Positions 50,701-62,700 of a stretch of 64,000 nt of DNA are shown here, piece after piece. Each line of letters begins with the position of its first letter. Positions within the stretch are counted from its first letter, which is position 1. Origin of the DNA: Streptoverticillium olivoreticuli subsp. olivoreticuli (GTDB lineage Bacteria; Actinomycetota; Actinomycetes; Streptomycetales; Streptomycetaceae); assembly GCF_003391135.1 (NCBI RefSeq), contig NZ_CP031455.1:7157501-7221500 (forward strand). Reading direction: 5' to 3'. The position numbers and the translations under genes were made by a program. Below the pieces are notes generated by a model. That model had not been told where the DNA came from, searched no databases, and was given only the letters and a program-made list of their open reading frames with translations.

Positions 50701-53700
50701 CGGTGCTGCTGCCCGGCACCGCCTTCGTCGAACTGGCCATCCGCGCGGGCGACCACGCGGGCTGCGACGTGCTCGAAGAGCTCACCCTGGAGGCGCCGCT
50801 GGCGCTGCCCGCGCAGGGCGGGGTACAGCTCCAGGTGGCCGTCGGCGCGCCGGACGGCTCCGGCCGCCGCTCGCTGACCCTCCACTCGCGCCTGGAGGAG
50901 TCCGCCGACGGCACCGGCTGGGGCGAGGGCGAGTGGACCCGGCACGCCACCGGTGTGCTCGCCACCGGCGCCACCACTCCCACCGCCGACCTCGCCGCCT
51001 GGCCGCCGGCCGGCGCCACCGAGGTCCCCGTCGACGGCCTCTACGAGTGGCTCACCGGGAACGGCTTCGCCTACGGCCCGGTCTTCCAGGGCCTCAAGGC
51101 CGCCTGGCAGCACGGCGACGACGTCTACGCCGAGGTCCGCCTCCCGGAGAGCGCCGTCGAGGAGGCCGGCCTGTTCGGCCTGCACCCGGCGTTGCTGGAC
51201 GCGGCCCTGCACGGCGTCGGCATGGGCTCCCTGCTGGAGCCGACCGAGCACGGCCGACTGCCGTTCTCCTGGAGCGGCGTCGCCCTGCACGCGGTCGGCG
51301 CCGCCGCGCTGCGGGTACGGCTGTCGCCCAAGGGCCAGGACACCGTGGCCGTCCTGGTGACCGACGAGAGCGGGGTGCCGGTCGCGTCCGTCGACGCGCT
51401 GCTGCTGCGCCCCGTCGCCCCGGAGCAGGTGCACGCCGCCCGCTCCACCTTCTACGACGCCCTGTTCCGCGTCGAGTGGACCCCGGCGGCCGTCCCGGCC
51501 GCCACCACCGTCGCCGCCGGACAGTGGGCACTGCTGGCGGACGCCCCCGCCCCCGAGCTCACCACCGCCCTGCCCACCGCCGCCGCGTACTCCGATCTGG
51601 CGGCCCTCGCCGAGGCCGTCGCGGCCGGCGTCCCCGTGCCGCAGGCGGTCGTGGTACCGGTCTTCGGCTCCGCCGAGCCCGACGCCGAGCGGCTCACCAC
51701 CGACGTCCGGTCCGCGCTGCACCGCACGCTCGAACTGGCCCAGGACTGGCTCGCCGACGACCGGTTCGCCGACTCGCGCCTGGTGATCACCACCCGTGGC
51801 GCCGTCGCCACGGCCGCCGACGCGGACGTCGCCGACCTGGCGCACGCGCCACTGTGGGGCCTGCTGCGCTCCGCGCAGTCGGAGAACCCGGACCGCTTCG
51901 TCCTGCTGGACGTGGACGGCCGGGACGAGTCCTACCGCGCGCTGCCGACCGCGCTCGCCTCGGACGAACCGCAACTGGCCGTCCGCGCCGGGACCGTGGT
52001 CGTACCCCGGCTGGCCCGCGTCGCCACCGACGCCGGGCACACCGTCCCCGCCCTCGACCCCGAGGGCACCGCCCTGGTCACCGGCGCCACCGGCACCCTG
52101 GGCGGGCTGGTCGCCCGGCACCTGGTCGCCGAGCACGGCGTGCGGAACCTGCTGCTGCTCAGCCGCCGCGGCGCCGCGGCGCGGGGCGCCGACGAGCTGG
52201 CCGCCGAACTGCGCGCGGCCGGCGCCGAGGTCACCCTCGCCGCCTGCGACGTGGCCGACCGGGACGCGCTGGCCGCCGTCCTGGCGGCCGTCCCGGCCGC
52301 GCACCCGCTGACCGCCGTGGTGCACACCGCCGGTGTGCTCGACGACGGCATCCTCGGCTCGCTCACCCCCGAGCGCGTCGACCGGGTGCTGCCCGCCAAG
52401 GTCGACGCCGCGCTGCACCTGCACGAGCTGACCCAGGGCCTGGACCTGGCCGCGTTCGTCCTGTTCTCCGCCGCCGCCGGTACCCTCGGCGGCCCCGGCC
52501 AGGCCAACTACGCCGCCGCCAACACCTTCCTGGACGCCCTCGCCCAGCGCCGCCGCGCCCAGGGCCTGCCCGCCACCGCCCTGGCCTGGGGCCTGTGGGC
52601 CGAGCGCAGCGGCATGACCGGCGACCTGGACGACACCGACATCCAGCGCATCACCCGCGCCGGCGTCGCCGCGCTGTCCTCCGAGGACGGCCTGAACCTG
52701 CTGGACACCGCGCTGGCCGTCGGCGCCCCCGCCCTCGTGCCGATGCACCTGGACCTGGCGCCGCTGCGCCGGGCCACCGACGCGAGCCAGGTGCCCGCGC
52801 TGCTGCGCGGCCTGGTGCGGCTGCCCGGCCGCCGGGTCGTGGAGGCGGGCGGCGCCGCCCCCGTCGGCGGGCTCGCCGAGCGGCTGCTCGGCCTGTCCGT
52901 GCCCGAGCGCGACAAGCTGCTCCTGGAGCTGGTCCGCACCCAGGTCGCCGCGGTGCTCGGCTACGCGGGACCGGAGGCCGTCGACGCCACACGGGCGTTC
53001 AAGGAGCTGGGCTTCGACTCGCTCACCGCCGTCGAGCTGCGCAACCGCATAGGCGCCGTGGCCTCCGTCCGGCTCCCGGCCACCCTGGTCTTCGACTACC
53101 CGACGCCCACCCTGCTGGCCCGCTTCCTGCGCACCGAGATCCTCGGCGCCGACGCGGACGGCGCCGCCACCAAGGCGACCACCGTCGCCGTCGCCGACGA
53201 CGAGCCGATCGCCATCGTCGGCATGAGCTGCCGCTACCCGGGCGGCGTCGGCAGCCCCGAGGAGCTGTGGCAGCTCGTCCTGGGCGCCGGGGACGCCATC
53301 TCCGGCTTCCCCACCGACCGAGGCTGGCAGCTGGACGGACTGCAGAGCGACAACCAGAGCGAGGCCGGCACCAGCGCCACCATCGAGGGCGGCTTCCTCT
53401 ACGACGCGGGCGAGTTCGACCCCGACTTCTTCGGGATCAACCCGCGCGAGGCCCTCGCCATGGACCCGCACCAGCGACTGCTGCTGGAGACGTCCTGGGA
53501 GGTCTTCGAGCGCGCGGGCATCGACCCGGCCACGGTGCGCGGCAGCCGGACCGGTGTCTTCGCCGGCGTGATGTACCACGACTACCTGTCCCGGCTGACC
53601 GCGCTGCCCGAGGGCCTCGAGGGCTACCTCGGCACCGGCACGGCGGGCAGCGTCGCCTCCGGCCGTATCGCCTACACCTTCGGCCTGGAGGGCCCGGCGG

Positions 53701-56700
53701 TCACCATCGACACGGCGTGCTCGTCGTCGCTGGTCGCTCTGCATCTCGCGGCGCAGGCGCTGCGCAACGGCGAATGCACCATGGCGCTCGCCGGTGGTGT
53801 GACCGTCATGGCCACCCCGGACACCTTCGTGGACTTCAGCCGCCAGGGCGGTCTGTCCACCAGCGGCCGCTGCAAGTCCTTCGCGGCCGCGGCCGACGGC
53901 ACCGGCTGGTCCGAGGGCGTGGGCATGCTGCTCGTCGAGCGGCTCTCCGACGCCCGGCGCAACGGCCACCCGGTCCTCGCCGTCGTACGCGGTACGGCGG
54001 TCAACCAGGACGGCGCCAGCAACGGCCTGACGGCCCCCAACGGCCCGTCGCAGCAGCGCGTCATCCGCGCGGCGCTGGCCAGCGCGGGCGTGTCCGCGGC
54101 CGAGGTGGACGTCGTCGAGGCGCACGGCACGGGCACCACCCTTGGTGACCCGATCGAGGCGCAGGCGCTGCTGGCCACCTACGGCCAGGAGCGCGGGGAG
54201 GGCCGGCCGCTGCTGCTGGGCTCCATCAAGTCCAACATCGGCCACACGCAGGCGGCGGCCGGTGTCGCGGGCATCATCAAGATGGTCATGGCGATGCGCC
54301 ACGGCGTGCTGCCGCAGACCCTGCACGTCGACGAGCCGTCCCCGCACGTCGACTGGGCGGCGGGCGCGGTCTCGCTGCTGACCGAATCGGTGGAGTGGCC
54401 CGAGACCGGCCGCCCGCGCCGTGCGGGTATCTCCTCGTTCGGCGTGTCCGGCACCAACGCGCACACCATCATCGAACAGGCCCCGGAACCGGAGGCCGTA
54501 CCCGAGCCCACCCCCGCCGCGCCCCCGCGCGCCGCCGGTGCGGTGCCCTGGATGCTGTCGGCGAAGAGCGCCCCCGCGCTGCGCGACCAGGCCGCGCGGC
54601 TCCGCGCCCACCTGGACGACGCCACGGGGACCAGCCCGGCCGACCTCGGCTACTCGCTGGCCATGACGCGGGCGGCGCTGGACCACCGCGCGGTGGTCGT
54701 GGGCGCGGACCGCGCGAGCTTGATGGCCGGCCTGGACGCGCTGGCGCGCGGTGAGTCCGCGGCGAGTGTGGTCGAGGGTTCGGTGGCCGGTGGCAGGACG
54801 GCGTTCCTGTTCACGGGCCAGGGGAGCCAGCGGCTGGGCATGGGGCGTGAGCTGTACGACGCCTTCCCGGTGTTCGCGGGCGCGCTGGACGCGGTCTGCG
54901 CGGAGCTGGACGCGCATCTCGAACTGCCGCTGAAGAGCGTGCTGTTCGGGGACGACGCTTCGGCGCTGGACCGGACGGGCTTCACCCAGCCCGCGCTGTT
55001 CGCGGTCGAGGTGGCGCTGTTCCGCCTCGTCGAGGCGTGGGGCATCACGCCGGACTTCCTGTCCGGTCACTCGATCGGCGAGCTGGCCGCCGCCCATGTG
55101 GCCGGCGTGCTGTCCCTTGCCGATGCCTCCAAGCTGGTGGCCGCACGTGGCCGCCTGATGCAGGAGCTTCCGGCCGGCGGCGCGATGATCGCCGTGCAGG
55201 CATCGGAGGACGAGGTCCTCCCGCTGCTGACCGAGCGCGTGAGCATCGCCGCCCTGAACGGTCCGTCGTCGGTGGTCGTCGCCGGTGACGAGGACGCGGC
55301 CGTCGTCATCGCCGAGCACTTCGAGGCACAGGGCCGCAAGACGAAGCGGCTGACGGTCTCGCACGCTTTCCACTCGCCGCGCATGGACGGCATGCTGGAC
55401 GCCTTCCGTGCCGTCGCCGAGGAGCTCTCGTACGAGGCCCCTCGCATTCCGATCGTCTCCAACCTGACGGGCGCTGTGGTCTCCGCCGAGGAGATCACCA
55501 ACCCGGAGTTCTGGGTCCGTCACGTTCGTGAGGCCGTGCGTTTCGTCGACGGCATCCGCGCTCTGGAGGCGCAGGGCGTCACCACCTTCGTCGAGCTGGG
55601 CCCGGACGGCATCCTCACCGCGATGGCGCAGGACTGCGTCACCGGCGAGGACGCGGTGCTCTTCGCCACGCTGCGCAAGGGCCGGCCCGAGGCCGAGTCG
55701 CTGACGCACACCGTGGCCCGGGCGTACGCCCGTGGCCTGATGGTGGACTGGGAGGCGTACTTCGCCGGCACCGGCGCCACACGCGTCGAGCCGATCACGC
55801 TGCCCACGTACGCCTTCCAGCGCCGCCGCTTCTGGCTGCGCTCGCCCGCCGGCGCGGTGGGCGACGTGGAATCGGCGGGCCTGGGCCGCGCCGACCACCC
55901 GCTGCTCGGCGCGGCCGTGGAACTGGCCGACTCCGACGGCTTCCTGTTCACCGGGCGGCTGTCGCTGGAGACCCACCCGTGGCTGGCCGACCACGCCGTC
56001 ATGGGCTCGGTGCTGCTGCCCGGCACCGCCTTCGTGGAGCTGGCGATCCGGGCCGGTGACCAGGTCGGCTGCGACCGGCTGGACGAGCTCACCATCGAGG
56101 CGCCGCTGATCCTCCCCGAGCGGGGCGCGCTCCAGCTGCAGATCGTGGTCGGCGCCGCGCTCGACGCGAACCACCGCACGGTCGAGCTGTACTCGCGGGC
56201 GCAGGACGCCGCCCTGGAGGAGCCGTGGATCCGGCACGCCAGCGGCGTGCTGACCACGGGTGCCCCGCAGCCTTCCTTCGACCTGGCCGAGTGGCCGCCG
56301 CCGGGCGCGGAGGCCGTCCCGGTCGAGGGCCTCTACGAGCACCTGGCGCAGGGCGGGTTCGCCTACGGGCCGGTCTTCCAGGGGCTCAAGGCCGCCTGGC
56401 TGCGCGGTGAGGAGGTGTTCGCCGAGGTCGAGCTGGCGGAGGAACGGCGCGCGGAGGCCGCGGCGTTCGGGCTGCACCCGGCGCTGCTGGACGCCGCGCT
56501 GCACTCCACCTTCGCCCGCCCCGACGGCGACGAGCAGGGCAGGCTGCCGTTCTCCTGGAGCGGGGTGTCGCTGTACGCGGTCGGCGCCGGCGCGCTGCGG
56601 GTGCGGCTGAGCCCGGTCGGCGACGACGGGATGACCCTGGAGCTGGCCGACGGCACCGGTGCGCCGGTCGCCGCCGTCGAGCACCTGGCGCTGCGCCCGG

Positions 56701-59700
56701 TCGGATCCGGCACGCTCGGCGGCGGACGCTCCGCCGCGTATCACGAGGCGCTGTTCCGGCTCGACTGGGCCACCGTGCCGACGAGCGCCGCCGCCGGCAC
56801 CACGCCGTGGGCGGTACTCGGCGACGCGCCGGCCGGGCTCACGTCCGGCGCGGCCGTCCACGCCGACCTGGCCGCCCTCGGCGCGGCCGTCGAGGCGGGG
56901 GCCGAGGCCCCCGCGTACGTCCTCGCGTACCGCGCCCCGCAGATCACCGGTGATCCGGCGACGGCCGCCCACACCGCCGTGCGCGACGCGCTCGCCCTGG
57001 TGCAGGAGTGGCTGGAGGACGAGCGTTTCGCCGACTCCCGACTGGTCCTGGTCACCCAGGGCGCGGTCGCCACCCAGGGCGACACCGGGGTGCACGACCT
57101 GGCGCACGCGCCGGTATGGGGCCTGGTGCGCTCGGCGCAGTCGGAGAACCCGGACCGGCTGGTGCTGGCCGACCTCGACGGCGACACCGCCTCGTACGGG
57201 ACGCTGGCCGCCGCCCTCGCCTCCGGCGAGCCGCAGTTCGCGCTGCGCCACGGCACCGTGCACGCGCCGCGTCTGGCGCGCGTCCCCGCGACGGGCGCCA
57301 TGGTGCCGCCGGTCGACGAGCCGGCCTGGCGCCTGGACATCCTGGACAAGGGCACGCTGGAGAACCTGACCCTGCTGCCCGCCCCGGAGGCCGCCGCGCC
57401 GCTGGAGGCCGGACAGGTGCGGGTCGCGGTCCGGGCCGCCGGCCTGAACTTCCGCGACGTGCTCAACGCGCTGGGCATGTACCCCGGCGACGCCGGACTG
57501 ATGGGCAGTGAAGGCGCCGGCGTGGTCCTGGAGACCGGCCCCGGCGTGACGGACCTGGCCCCCGGCGACCGGGTGATGGGCATGCTGCCCGGCGGGTTCG
57601 GCCCGCTGGTGGTCGCCGACCGCCGGATGATCGCCCCGATGCCGGCCGGCTGGAGCTTCGCCGAGGCCGCGTCCGTGCCGATCGTCTTCATGACGGCCTA
57701 CTACGCGCTGCGCGACCTGGCCGGCCTCCAGCGCGGCGAGTCGCTGCTGGTGCACGCGGCGGCCGGCGGCGTCGGCATGGCCGCGGTGCAGCTGGCCCGG
57801 CACTGGGGCGTGGACGTCTTCGCCACCGCCAGCCCCGGCAAGTGGGACACGCTGCGCTCGCTCGGGCTCGCCGACGACCGCATCGCCTCCTCCCGCGACC
57901 TGGCCTTCGAGGAGAAGTTCCGCGAGGTCAGCGAGGGACGCGGCGTCGACGTCGTACTGGACTCGCTGGCACGCGAGTTCGTGGACGCCTCGCTGCGGCT
58001 GCTGCCGCGCGGCGGCCGGTTCGTCGAGATGGGCAAGACCGACGTCCGGGTGCCGGAGGAGGTCGCCGCCGAGTACGCGGGCGTCTCCTACCAGTCCTTC
58101 GACCTGACCGAGGCGGGCCTGGACCGCATCCAGGAGATGCTCCGCGAGCTGCTGGAGCTGTTCGAGAGCGGCGCGCTGCGGGCGCTGCCGATCACCTCGT
58201 GGGACGTACGGCAGGCTCCCGACGCGTTCCGTCACCTCAGCCAGGCCCGGCACATCGGCAAGGTCGTGCTGACCGTGCCCGCCGCCTGGAACCCGGACGG
58301 CACGGTGCTGATCACCGGCGGCACCGGCACCCTGGGCGGCCTGGTCGCCCGGCACGCGGTGACCGAGCGCGGCGCCCGGCACCTGCTGCTCACCAGCCGC
58401 CGCGGCGAGCAGGCCGCGGGTGCGGCCGAACTCGCCGCCGAACTGCGCGCGCTGGGCGCCGAGGTGACCATCGCGGCCTGCGACGCCGCCGACCGCGAGG
58501 CGCTGGCCGCGACGCTGGCCGCCGTCCCGGCCGCACATCCGCTGACCGCCGTGGTGCACACCGCCGGTGTGCTGGACGACGGCGTCCTCGGCTCGCTCAC
58601 CCCCGAGCGGCTGACGAAGGTGCTGCGCCCGAAGGTGGACGCGGCGTGGAACCTGCACGAGCTGAGCCAGGACCTGGACCTCGCCGACTTCGTACTGTTC
58701 TCCTCCTCCGCCGGCACTTTCGGCGGCGCCGGCCAGGCCAACTACGCGGCCGCCAACTCCTTCCTGGACGCCCTGGCCCGGCACCGGCGCGGCCGGGGTC
58801 TGGCCGCCACCTCGCTGGCGTGGGGCCTGTGGGCCGAGACCAGCGGCATGACCGGCGAGCTCGACGAGACCGACAAGTCCCGGATGAGCCGCTCCGGGGT
58901 GCTGGGGCTGTCCTCCGCCGAGGGCCTGGCGCTCTTCGACACCGCCCACGAGGTGGGCGAGGCGTTCCTGGTGCCCATGCAGCTCGACCTGGCACCGCTG
59001 GCGGGCGCGCCCGTCGACATGGTGCCCGCGCTGCTGCGCGGCCTGGTGCGCGGCAGCACCGCCCGCCGCACCGCCGGTACGGGCGCCGTCTCCGACGGCA
59101 CCTCGCTGGTGGAGCGCCTGGTCCGGCTGGACGCGGCGGAGCGCGACGCGGCCCTGCTGGAGCTGGTGCGCACCCAGGTGGCGGTCGTCCTCGGCCATGA
59201 CTCGCCCGACGCCGTCGAGGCGGGCCGGGCGTTCAAGGACCTCGGCTTCGACTCGCTGACCGCGGTCGAGTTCCGCAACCGGCTCGGCTCGGCCGCCGGC
59301 CTGCGGCTTCCGGCCACCCTGGTCTTCGACTACCCGTCACCGACCGCCCTGGTCGGCTATCTGCGCGACGAGCTGCTCGGCTCCGAGGCGGCCGTCGCCC
59401 TGTCGGCACAGACCGCCGCCGGGACCGCCGCGGACGACGACCCGATCGCGATCGTCGCCATGAGCTGCCGCTTCCCCGGCGACGTCCGTACGCCCGAGGA
59501 CCTGTGGGAGCTGCTGGCCGAGGGCCGGGACGGCATCGCGCACCTCCCGGCCGAGCGCGGCTGGGACATCGAGGGGCTCTACGACCCGGACCCGGACCGG
59601 CCCGGCACCTCGTACGCCCGCGAAGGCGGCTTCGTCTACGACGCCCACCACTTCGACCCGTCGTTCTTCGGGATCAACCCGCGCGAGGCCCTCGCCATGG

Positions 59701-62700
59701 ACCCGCAGCAGCGGCTGCTGCTGGAGACCGGCTGGGAGGCGTTCGAGCGGGCCGGCATCGACCCGGTGGGGCTGCGCGGCAAGCAGGTCGGCGTGTTCGT
59801 CGGCCAGATGCACAACGACTACGTCTCACGGCTGCAGACCTTCCCCGAGGGCGTCGAGGGCTACCTGGGCACCGGCGGTTCCAGCTCCATCGCCTCCGGC
59901 CGGGTCAGCTACGCCTTCGGCCTGGAGGGCCCGGCGGTCACCATCGACACGGCGTGCTCGTCGTCGCTGGTCGCCCTGCACCTTGCGGCGCAGGCGCTGC
60001 GCAACGGCGAGTGCTCGCTGGCGCTGGCCGGCGGTGTCACGATCATCACCACGCCGACCGTGTTCACCGAGTTCAGCCGCCAGCGCGGGCTCGCCGCCAA
60101 CGGCCGCTGCAAGCCGTTCGCGGCGGCCGCGGACGGCACCGCCTGGGGCGAGGGCGTCGGCATGCTGCTCGTGGAGCGGCTCTCCGACGCCCGGAAGAAC
60201 GGCCACCAGGTGCTGGCGGTCGTCCGCGGCACCGCCGTCAACCAGGACGGTGCGAGCAACGGCCTGACGGCGCCCAACGGCCCGTCGCAGCAGCGCGTCA
60301 TCCGGCAGGCTCTGGCAAACGCCGGTCTGTCTGCCGCCGAGGTCGACGCGGTCGAGGCGCACGGCACCGGCACGACGCTGGGCGACCCGATCGAGGCGCA
60401 GGCGCTGCTGGCCACCTACGGCCAGGAGCGGCCCGAGGGACAGCCGCTGTGGCTGGGCTCCATCAAGTCCAACTTCGGCCACACCCAGGCCGCCGCCGGT
60501 GTCGCGGGCATCATCAAGATGGTGCTGGCGATGCGGCACGGTCTGCTGCCGAAGTCGCTGCACATCGACGAGCCCTCGCCGCACGTCGACTGGGAGGCGG
60601 GCGCGGTGGAACTGCTCGCCGAGTCCCGGCCGTGGCCGGAGACCGGGCGGGCCCGCCGGGCCGGTGTGTCCTCCTTCGGCATGAGCGGCACCAACGCGCA
60701 CGCCATCATCGAGCAGGCACCGGTGGAGGCGCCCGCCCCCGCCGAGGAGCCGGCGGCGAAGCCCGCCGCGCTGCCGTGGGTGCTGTCCGCCAGGACCCCC
60801 GAGGCGCTGCGCGCCCAGGGAGCCCGGCTGCGGGCACACCTGGACACCGTCGAACCCGCGGTCCCCGTCGCCGACATCGGGCACGCGCTGGCCACCGGCC
60901 GGGCCTCCTTCGAGCACCGCGCGGTGCTCGTGGCGGGCGACCGGGACGGCTTCCTGGCCGGGCTGGACGCCCTCGCCGAGGGCCGCACCGCCGCCTCGGT
61001 GACGCTCGGTCAGGCCGCCGACAGCAGGACGGCGTTCCTGTTCACCGGCCAGGGCAGCCAGCGGCTGGGCATGGGCCGTGAGCTGTACGGGACGTACCCG
61101 GTCTTCGCGGCGGCGCTGGACGAGGTCTGCGCCGCGCTGGACCCGCGCCTGGAACGGCCGTTGAAGGACGTGCTGTTCGGTACGGACAAGGACGAGCTGG
61201 ACCGGACCGGCTTCACCCAGCCCGCCCTCTTCGCGGTCGAGGTGGCGCTCTTCCGCCTCGTGGAGTCCTGGGGTCTGAAGGCCGACTTCCTCTCCGGTCA
61301 CTCCATCGGCGAGCTGGCCGCCGCGCACGCCGCCGGGGTGCTGTCCCTGACGGGCGCGGCGAAGCTGGTCGCCGCGCGCGGCCGGCTGATGCAGGAACTC
61401 CCGGCGGGCGGCGTCATGATCGCCGTCCAGGCGTCCGAGGACGAGGTGGCGCCGCTGACCGGCAAGCGGGTCGGCATCGCCGCCGTCAACGGGCCGACGT
61501 CGGTGGTGATCGCGGGCGACGAGGACGCGGCACTGGAGATCGCCGCCGCCTTCGAGGCGCAGGGCCGCAAGACCAAGCGCCTCACCGTCAGCCACGCCTT
61601 CCACTCGCCGCACATGGACGCCATGCTGGACGCGTTCGGCGAGGTGGCGAAGTCGCTGTCGTACGCGGCCCCGCGCATCCCGGTCGTGTCGAACCTGACG
61701 GGCGCGGTGGTCTCCGCAGAGGAGATCACCGACCCCGGCTTCTGGGTCCGCCACGTCCGCGAGGCGGTCCGCTTCCTCGACGGCGTGCGGACGTTGGAGG
61801 CGCAGGGCGTCACCACCTTCGTGGAGCTGGGCCCGGACGGTGTGCTCACCGCGATGGCGCAGGACTGCGTCACCGGCGACGGGCTGTCCTTCCTCCCGGT
61901 CCTGCGCTCCGGCCGCCCCGAGCCCGAGACCTTCGTCGCCGCACTGGGCGGCTCCCACGCCCGGGGCTCGGACCTGGACTGGGCCGTGGTCTACCCGGGC
62001 GCGGGCCGGCGGGTCGAGCTGCCGACCTACGCCTTCCAGCGGCAGCCCTTCTGGCTGCAGGCCGGTTCGGCCGGCGGCGACGCCTCCTCGATCGGCCTGC
62101 ACGCGGCCGGCCACCCGCTGCTCGGCGCGGCCCTGGAGCTGCCCGACTCGGACGGCGTCGCCTTCACCGGGCGACTGTCGCTGGCGACGCACGGCTGGCT
62201 GGCCGACCACGCCGTCATGGGCGCGGTGCTGCTGCCCGGCACCGCCTTCGTGGAGCTGGCGCTCCGCGCGGGCGAACACGTCGGCTGCGACCTGCTCGAC
62301 GAGCTCACCCTCGAGGCCCCGCTGATCCTGCCCGAACAGGGCGGCGTACAGCTCCGGTTGTCGCTCGCCGCGCCCGACGAGGCGGGACGGCGCGCGCTGA
62401 CGCTGCACTCCCGCGCGGAGAGCGCCGCCTCCGACGAGCCGTGGCTGCGGCACGCCACCGGCACGCTGGCGACGGGCGGCGAACACCCGCCCGCGTCCGA
62501 GCCGAGCGCCTGGCCGCCGGCCGACGCGGAGCCGGTCGCGACCGACGGTCTCTACGAGGGCATGGCGGACTCCGGCTTCGGCTACGGCCCGGTGTTCCAG
62601 GGCCTCACGGCCGCCTGGAAGCGCGGCGACGAGGTCTTCGCGGAGGTGCGGCTGCCCGAGGAGGCAGGCGCCGACGCCAAGGCATTCGGGCTGCACCCCG

